From positions 930,001 to 994,000 of the forward strand of contig JACKAC010000002.1 of the NCBI GenBank assembly GCA_020635255.1: a stretch of 64,000 nucleotides of DNA, written 5' to 3'. The notes under the pieces are model-generated. The model saw only the letters and a program-made list of their open reading frames with translations. It was not told where the DNA came from and did not search any database. The stretch comes from Ignavibacteriales bacterium (GTDB lineage: Bacteria > Bacteroidota > Ignavibacteria > Tepidaquicellales > Tepidaquicellaceae). A program made the position numbers and the translations under genes. Of the stretch, positions 60,134-64,000 are shown one piece after another (position 1 is the first letter of the stretch; every line of letters begins with the position of its first letter).

Positions 60134-60432
60134 ACTAAAAATTTCATCAATTTTTTTAAAATGGGAAAGCTAAATCGAAAAGAATTTATATTAAATTTCA
60201 TTTGATTTTTCCCCATTTTTTTGTAAAATATATGTATGAGAACTTAGATTTGAGAAAAAGTTTAGCAACGATGCTTTGAAATTGAAAAATCTGACAAATA
60301 AATCACATATATTCAACTATTTATAATTTAATAAATTTTAGGTATTGACAAGGTTATATAAATTATTTAATTTGAAACCGAGTAAGTTAACTTTGAAAGC
60401 ATAACTTTAATAGTAAAATTACTACAAAATAA
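60134..60432. other. Divergent promoter region between YiiX-like and response-regulator genes
   Basis: Three hundred AT-rich bases with no gene. The region holds promoters in both directions. A good plus-strand promoter is seen at 60345-60373 (separate entry); on the minus strand no clear box is seen. Confidence 0.6.
60345..60373 (+). promoter_or_regulatory. Sigma-70-like promoter of the response regulator
   Basis: TTGACA (60345-60350), 17 bases, TAATTT (60368-60373), followed by G, which also resembles the TAnnTTTG type -7 box used in Bacteroidota. It would give a leader of about 50 bases before the GTG at 60433. Confidence 0.5.
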
Positions 60433-61812
60433 GTGAAAAACATTCTGATTGTAGACGATGATTTAACGTCTTTGATTAGTCTGAAGAAAGTACTAGAGGA
60501 TACCGGTTACGGAGTTATGACGGTCTCTAACGGGGAGGAAGCTCTAAAGAAATTCGCGGATTTTAAGTTTGATGTCCTGCTGACTGATTTAATGATGCCC
60601 GGAATTGATGGTATTGAGTTGACCAAAAGAGCTTTATTACTTGATTCAGAGATAGTTGTTATACTAATCACGGCGTTTGGCAGTTTAAAAACTGCAGTAG
60701 AAGCAATGAACATGGGCGCATATTCTTACCTTACAAAGCCCCTGGATCACAAAGAACTGCTTCTGACAATTTCGAGGGGACTGGAATACAAATCCTTAAA
60801 GCAGGAAAACATGCTCCTCAAAAGAGAGCTCGAGAAGAATGAATCCAACGCGGTATTCCTCTCAGAGAATAAAAAGATCAAAGAGATACTTCATGACGCG
60901 AAACTTGTAGCTCAATCTGATTCAACGGTGCTTATAATAGGAGACGACGGGACCGGCAAAGAACATCTGGCAAGGTTTATACACGAGCATAGCCTCAGAA
61001 AAGATCATAAGTTCATTTCCATAAGCTGTTTATCCATGCCCAAAACGCTTCTCGAGTCTGAGATATTCGGACACCAGAAGGGATCTTTTGACGGGGCGCT
61101 GGAAAATCATAAGGGCTACATGGAAACAGCAGACAGCGGCACGATCTTTATCGATGACATTCAGGCGCTCGATCCGCTCATGCAGGTAAAACTCCTGAAC
61201 GTGCTTGAAAATAGGACGTTCTCCCGAAAAGGATCTTCTAAGCTCACTGCGACCAATGCAAGAATAATTGTAGCAAGTAAGGACAACCTGAAAGATCTTG
61301 CGGACCAGGGCAAATTCAACAGAGACCTTTATTTTAAGGTAAATGTATTCGAATTTACTTTGCCGAGCCTAAAGGAAAGACCTGAAGATGTCATTTTGTA
61401 CTTCCAGAAGTTCATAAAGGAATTTGCGGTAAAAAATAAAAAGCACATAAAAGAGATTTCACCGGAAGTAAAGAAAGCATTGGTGAATCATTCGTGGCCC
61501 GGCAATCTGACCGAGCTGAAAAATGTTTCCGAAAGGATGTCTATACTCGCAAAGAACGGTGTTATAACCGTAGACCTGCTTCCCCACAATATATCTAAGA
61601 GGGAAGACACACTTGAACTTCTGCCTTCTAAAGATTTTAATGAAAGCAAACACGCGCTTATAAAGAGTTTTGAAACTGTGTTTATTAAAAAGTATCTCAA
61701 GCTGAATAATGGGAATGTCACTGCGACAGCAAGGGATATAAATTTCCACCCTGTAACTTTGAGACAGAAAATTTCCAAGCTGGGCATTAATCCGAGGGAG
61801 TTTAAACAGTAA
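60433..61812 (+). CDS. NtrC-type response regulator with degenerate GAFTGA loop
   Basis: A 459-residue protein. Receiver domain 1-120: VDDD near the N-terminus, phosphorylation Asp52 in LLTDLMMPG, T80/K102 in LITAF and YLTKPLD. AAA+ domain 140-375: Walker A GDDGTGKE (170-177), Walker B IFIDDI (238-243, Asp-Asp instead of Asp-Glu), FNRDLYFKVNVFEFTLPSL (arginine region). The loop that should read GAFTGA is GSFDGA (217-222). A Fis-type HTH ends the protein (NNGNVTATARDINFHPVTLRQKI). Start GTG 60433. Sigma-54 contact is doubtful, so it may control transcription some other way. No kinase gene is adjacent. Confidence 0.88.
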   Translation: MKNILIVDDDLTSLISLKKVLEDTGYGVMTVSNGEEALKKFADFKFDVLLTDLMMPGIDGIELTKRALLLDSEIVVILITAFGSLKTAVEAMNMGAYSYLTKPLDHKELLLTISRGLEYKSLKQENMLLKRELEKNESNAVFLSENKKIKEILHDAKLVAQSDSTVLIIGDDGTGKEHLARFIHEHSLRKDHKFISISCLSMPKTLLESEIFGHQKGSFDGALENHKGYMETADSGTIFIDDIQALDPLMQVKLLNVLENRTFSRKGSSKLTATNARIIVASKDNLKDLADQGKFNRDLYFKVNVFEFTLPSLKERPEDVILYFQKFIKEFAVKNKKHIKEISPEVKKALVNHSWPGNLTELKNVSERMSILAKNGVITVDLLPHNISKREDTLELLPSKDFNESKHALIKSFETVFIKKYLKLNNGNVTATARDINFHPVTLRQKISKLGINPREFKQ

Positions 61813-61875
61813 AATTGGTAAGAGTAATAAATATTCCTAACTCATTTTTATAAAACTTCAAAGTAGGAGGGTAAA

Positions 61876-61983
61876 ATGAACACGACAGAAGTAAAAGTAA
61901 ACCATCGCTCTAAATTCGAGATCTACACTTTCGTATTTATGGCGATTCTATCTGTTGTATTGATCGTTGGATTTTTTGTCTAA
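61876..61983 (+). CDS. Micro-protein with one membrane helix (35 aa)
   Basis: ATG 61876 with GGAGGG six bases upstream. It encodes MNTTEVKVNHRSKFEIYTF followed by VFMAILSVVLIVGFFV and stop. The charged N-terminus and single helix predict an inner-membrane micro-protein with its C-terminus at the membrane edge. It resembles the next ORF, suggesting a duplicated family. It begins 63 bases after the response regulator. Confidence 0.6.
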   Translation: MNTTEVKVNHRSKFEIYTFVFMAILSVVLIVGFFV

Positions 61984-62018
61984 TGATCACAAGCAATGAA
62001 TTTTCAAAAGGAGGATAT

Positions 62019-62114
62019 ATGAAAATTCGAAAACATGATGGTACGAGGGAAAGCATAACTATTCTTTTTATGCTTATACTAACGATTTCAATGATCGTAG
62101 GTTTTATAATCTAA
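62019..62114 (+). CDS. Micro-protein with one membrane helix (31 aa), paralogue of the previous
   Basis: ATG 62019 with AAAGGAGGA seven bases upstream, a near-perfect SD. It encodes MKIRKHDGTRESITILF followed by MLILTISMIVGFII and stop. The same plan as the 35-residue ORF: basic N-terminus, one helix, ending IVGF plus two hydrophobic residues. 35 bases separate the two. A strong terminator follows at 62162. The two strong SDs and common design argue against chance. Confidence 0.6.
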   Translation: MKIRKHDGTRESITILFMLILTISMIVGFII

Positions 62115-62161
62115 GATTATCTCCTAAAAGTTTTTTTTCGTTCTTTATCCCCCCGTATGCT

Positions 62162-62195
62162 AGACCAGGATTAGTTTATTCCTGGTCTTTTTTTA
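62162..62195 (+). terminator. Rho-independent terminator after the micro-protein genes
   Basis: AGACCAGGA (62162-62170) pairs perfectly with TCCTGGTCT (62180-62188), loop TTAGTTTAT, followed by seven T residues. It sets the 3' end of the regulator/micro-protein unit. Confidence 0.92.
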
Positions 62196-62317
62196 TTGTT
62201 TTATGGCATTTTATAAGGACTTTCATAGATTTATATAAAAATGCTATATTATTGATGAGTAAGGGTAATATATGCCGCAATTACGGGATGAGTGGGTAAG
62301 CCTAAATGTAAGTAGAT

Positions 62318-63052
62318 ATGAAGATATTCTCATTGTCATTAATATATATTCTTTTGGCATCGCTAAATGCTAGCTCCCAGGTGTATAACGAATATTTCGA
62401 TAAACGCGATTTTTCGGTTACCACCTCAGTTAATTATGTAACCTCAGCCTCTATTCAGTTAAATCCAAACTCCACTGATATTATCGAGCAAAACCAGATC
62501 GAGGAGCTTCACGGCGGGATCAGTTATGGTCTGTCTATAAAAAAGAAGATGTTCGGGGACGACATAATGCTGGGGCTTTCTGCCGAATATCTGCACATCG
62601 AGGATGATAATCAAAAGGAGAGGGTGTTTAACGGGGCATCTACCGTAAATTTGAGAGTTACCGAGATAATTACCGTACTTCCGGTCGAATTATCCGTATA
62701 TTATAAGCTCCCTAAGTTCACGGAATCATTTAACTTATTGTTAGGCGGTGGAATGGGAGTATATTTCGGTACCAGGGAAAGAAAGATACTTAACCTGCAA
62801 ACTGAAACTAATTCGACGGAACAGGCGTTAAATTTTCATATAATAACAGCCGCAGAATACATTATCTCAAGGAATCTTTCGGCTGTTGCCGATATAACCT
62901 TCAGAGAAGGTGAATATAGGGTTGATAGTTCTTTTCCTACAAACCGCGTCAGAGTGAACGGGACCACTTACATGATACAGCAAAACTACGATTCAAAGAT
63001 ATTTATCGATGGTCTTAAGCTGGGGCTGGGTTTGAGCTATTATTTCAATTAA
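62318..63052 (+). CDS. Outer-membrane beta-barrel protein of unknown function
   Basis: A 244-residue protein with signal peptide (IFSLSLIYILLASLNASS) and alternating strands typical of small barrels (VTTSVNYVTSASIQL, GGISYGLSIKKKMFG, IMLGLSAEYLHIE, LLLGGGMGVYFGT) ending KLGLGLSYYFN with terminal aromatic-Phe-Asn. I do not recognise the family. It starts at ATG 62318 and is followed after 11 bases by a subtilase gene, so the two may be co-transcribed. Confidence 0.7.
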   Translation: MKIFSLSLIYILLASLNASSQVYNEYFDKRDFSVTTSVNYVTSASIQLNPNSTDIIEQNQIEELHGGISYGLSIKKKMFGDDIMLGLSAEYLHIEDDNQKERVFNGASTVNLRVTEIITVLPVELSVYYKLPKFTESFNLLLGGGMGVYFGTRERKILNLQTETNSTEQALNFHIITAAEYIISRNLSAVADITFREGEYRVDSSFPTNRVRVNGTTYMIQQNYDSKIFIDGLKLGLGLSYYFN

Positions 63053-63063
63053 AGGGCATATAA

Positions 63064-64000
63064 ATGAACAAACGCTATACAATTTCACTATTTCTACTGC
63101 TAACGATAATATTATCCGCGAATACCGGGTATTCCGGAAACATCATCAACTATTCTAAGACTTCATTTATTGTAAAGATGAAGCAGGACCTCGGCGTATC
63201 CGAAGCTACAGGCAAGATATCTACTCACACCGGCATAAGATCCATCGACGAAAAGAATAATAAGTATCGGATAAAAAATATTAAAAGAATATTTGAGCTG
63301 AATAATGGCGATGCTGAGCTTTATAAGGAACTAGAGATGTCGAGGATATATCTCTTTACACTTGATGAAAAAAATGTTTTTGATGTAAAAGAAATTGTAA
63401 GATCGTATTCTGATGATGAAAATACCGATTACTCCGAACCGAATTACCTCGGTCAGGCCGCCGGCAAAAAAGGAAGGGACATGGGAATACTGAACCAATT
63501 CGCCACGACACCAAATGATGAAATGATGTACAGACAGTGGTATATAAATAATGATGGTTCTATAACACCCAGCGGAAGAAGGAGCGCGTCACGCGTTGGG
63601 GCCGATATAAATATGCTCAAAGCCTGGGAAATAGAGACCGGTTCATCCGAGATCGTAGTTGCCATACTTGATTCAGGGATCAGGGATGACCACCCCGATA
63701 TCAGGGAGCGAATCTGGATCAATGAAGACGAGATTCCTAATAACGGCATAGACGATGATAGAAACGGCTACGTTGACGATTATAAAGGTTGGGACTTTGC
63801 TTATGAAGACAATCGTCCTACCGATGGTTTCGGTCATGGTACGAATATAGCCAGCGTCATTGGCGCTGTTACAAATAACGGTATTGGTTTTGCCGGAATA
63901 AATCAGGCATGTAAACTGATGAACCTGAAAAACCTGCGCGATGATAATTTCGGCGAATATTCATGGTGGGCGGAATCAATTAAATATGCCGCTGATAATG
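63064..64000 (+). CDS. Secreted subtilisin-like serine protease (S8), N-terminal part
   Basis: Open from ATG 63064 to the window edge (312 codons visible). A signal peptide (YTISLFLLLTIILSANTGYS) is followed by a propeptide of about 150 residues, then the S8 catalytic domain: VVAILDSGIRDDHPDI holds the catalytic Asp, and GFGHGTNIASVIG the catalytic His. The Ser lies beyond the window. Before the His, EDEIPNNGIDDDRNGYVDDY may form a calcium-binding loop. It is likely exported, possibly by T9SS, but the C-terminus is not visible. Confidence 0.9.
   Translation, partial: MNKRYTISLFLLLTIILSANTGYSGNIINYSKTSFIVKMKQDLGVSEATGKISTHTGIRSIDEKNNKYRIKNIKRIFELNNGDAELYKELEMSRIYLFTLDEKNVFDVKEIVRSYSDDENTDYSEPNYLGQAAGKKGRDMGILNQFATTPNDEMMYRQWYINNDGSITPSGRRSASRVGADINMLKAWEIETGSSEIVVAILDSGIRDDHPDIRERIWINEDEIPNNGIDDDRNGYVDDYKGWDFAYEDNRPTDGFGHGTNIASVIGAVTNNGIGFAGINQACKLMNLKNLRDDNFGEYSWWAESIKYAADN

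Noticed and set aside
60134..60432. Sigma-54 promoter (GG-N10-GC) upstream of the response regulator
   Set aside because: No convincing TGGCAC...TTGC pair; the TTGACA-N17-TAATTT element is better.
1..64000. CRISPR array, prophage, integrase or complete insertion sequence
   Set aside because: No regularly spaced direct repeats, transposase, integrase or phage structural genes were seen in any frame of meaningful length.

Overview
The window looks like a chromosomal segment of a Bacteroidota/Chlorobiota-group bacterium, most likely Ignavibacteria or a close relative. The reasons are: a secreted protein whose C-terminal tail carries the YPNPFNPST type IX secretion (T9SS) signature typical of that group; an ATP synthase operon that runs a-c-b-delta-alpha-gamma without beta and epsilon; LptE, lipoproteins and outer-membrane barrels (Gram-negative envelope); TTG/GTG starts and overlapping genes; and moderate-to-low GC. 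This assignment is inference from gene content only.

Layout. 1-7.4 kb is a surface-polysaccharide locus: GT4 glycosyltransferase (cut by the window edge), FkbM methyltransferase, secreted glycoside-hydrolase-like protein, WcaJ-type phosphoglycosyltransferase, Dpm1-like GT2, and a GT2 fused to a degenerate phosphoglycosyltransferase. 7.4-11.3 kb holds accA, murA and a propionyl-CoA carboxylase beta-type gene. 11.3-12.26 kb has no convincing gene. It contains dispersed palindromic repeats around a GC-richer block of about 500 nt with at least nine local hairpins (a possible structured RNA of unknown family). 12.26-14.83 kb is an AT-rich island of three unrecognised genes. 15.2-20.9 kb is the partial ATP synthase operon. 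RqcH/NFACT follows, then a minus-strand operon of sigma-54 activator, LptE, processive-type GT2 and TPR protein.

26.7-31.3 kb carries a T9SS cargo protein and a GT-C / epimerase / GT2 set. 31.3-37.5 kb is a minus-strand run metG-folP-copA-HMA lipoprotein-methyltransferase, with copper export the clear theme of two genes. Mrr-type restriction nuclease, DCC-family protein and AddAB-like helicase-nuclease follow to 44.7 kb. 44.8-48.3 kb contains a PP2A-like phosphatase, a secreted protein and a probable metal-handling trio (Cys-rich membrane protein, His-rich YtkA-like lipoprotein, barrel with a CxxCxC motif). A tRNA-Ala(CGC), gyrA, threonine aldolase and a ClC transporter come next.

53.6-60.1 kb (minus strand) includes a compact serine pathway: a SerB-SerA fusion overlapping a class V aminotransferase by one base. 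Two YiiX-like papain-fold hydrolases and three tandem DUF3667-like zinc-ribbon membrane proteins lie on either side. 60.4-62.1 kb holds a response regulator of the NtrC class with a degenerate GAFTGA loop, followed by two tiny one-helix membrane proteins of 35 and 31 codons that sit in front of a strong terminator. The window ends with a barrel protein and the start of a subtilisin-like protease.

Most promising for new biology: the structured noncoding block at 11.45-11.95 kb with its neighbouring three-gene island, the regulator/micro-protein unit at 60.4-62.2 kb, and the SerB-SerA fusion.
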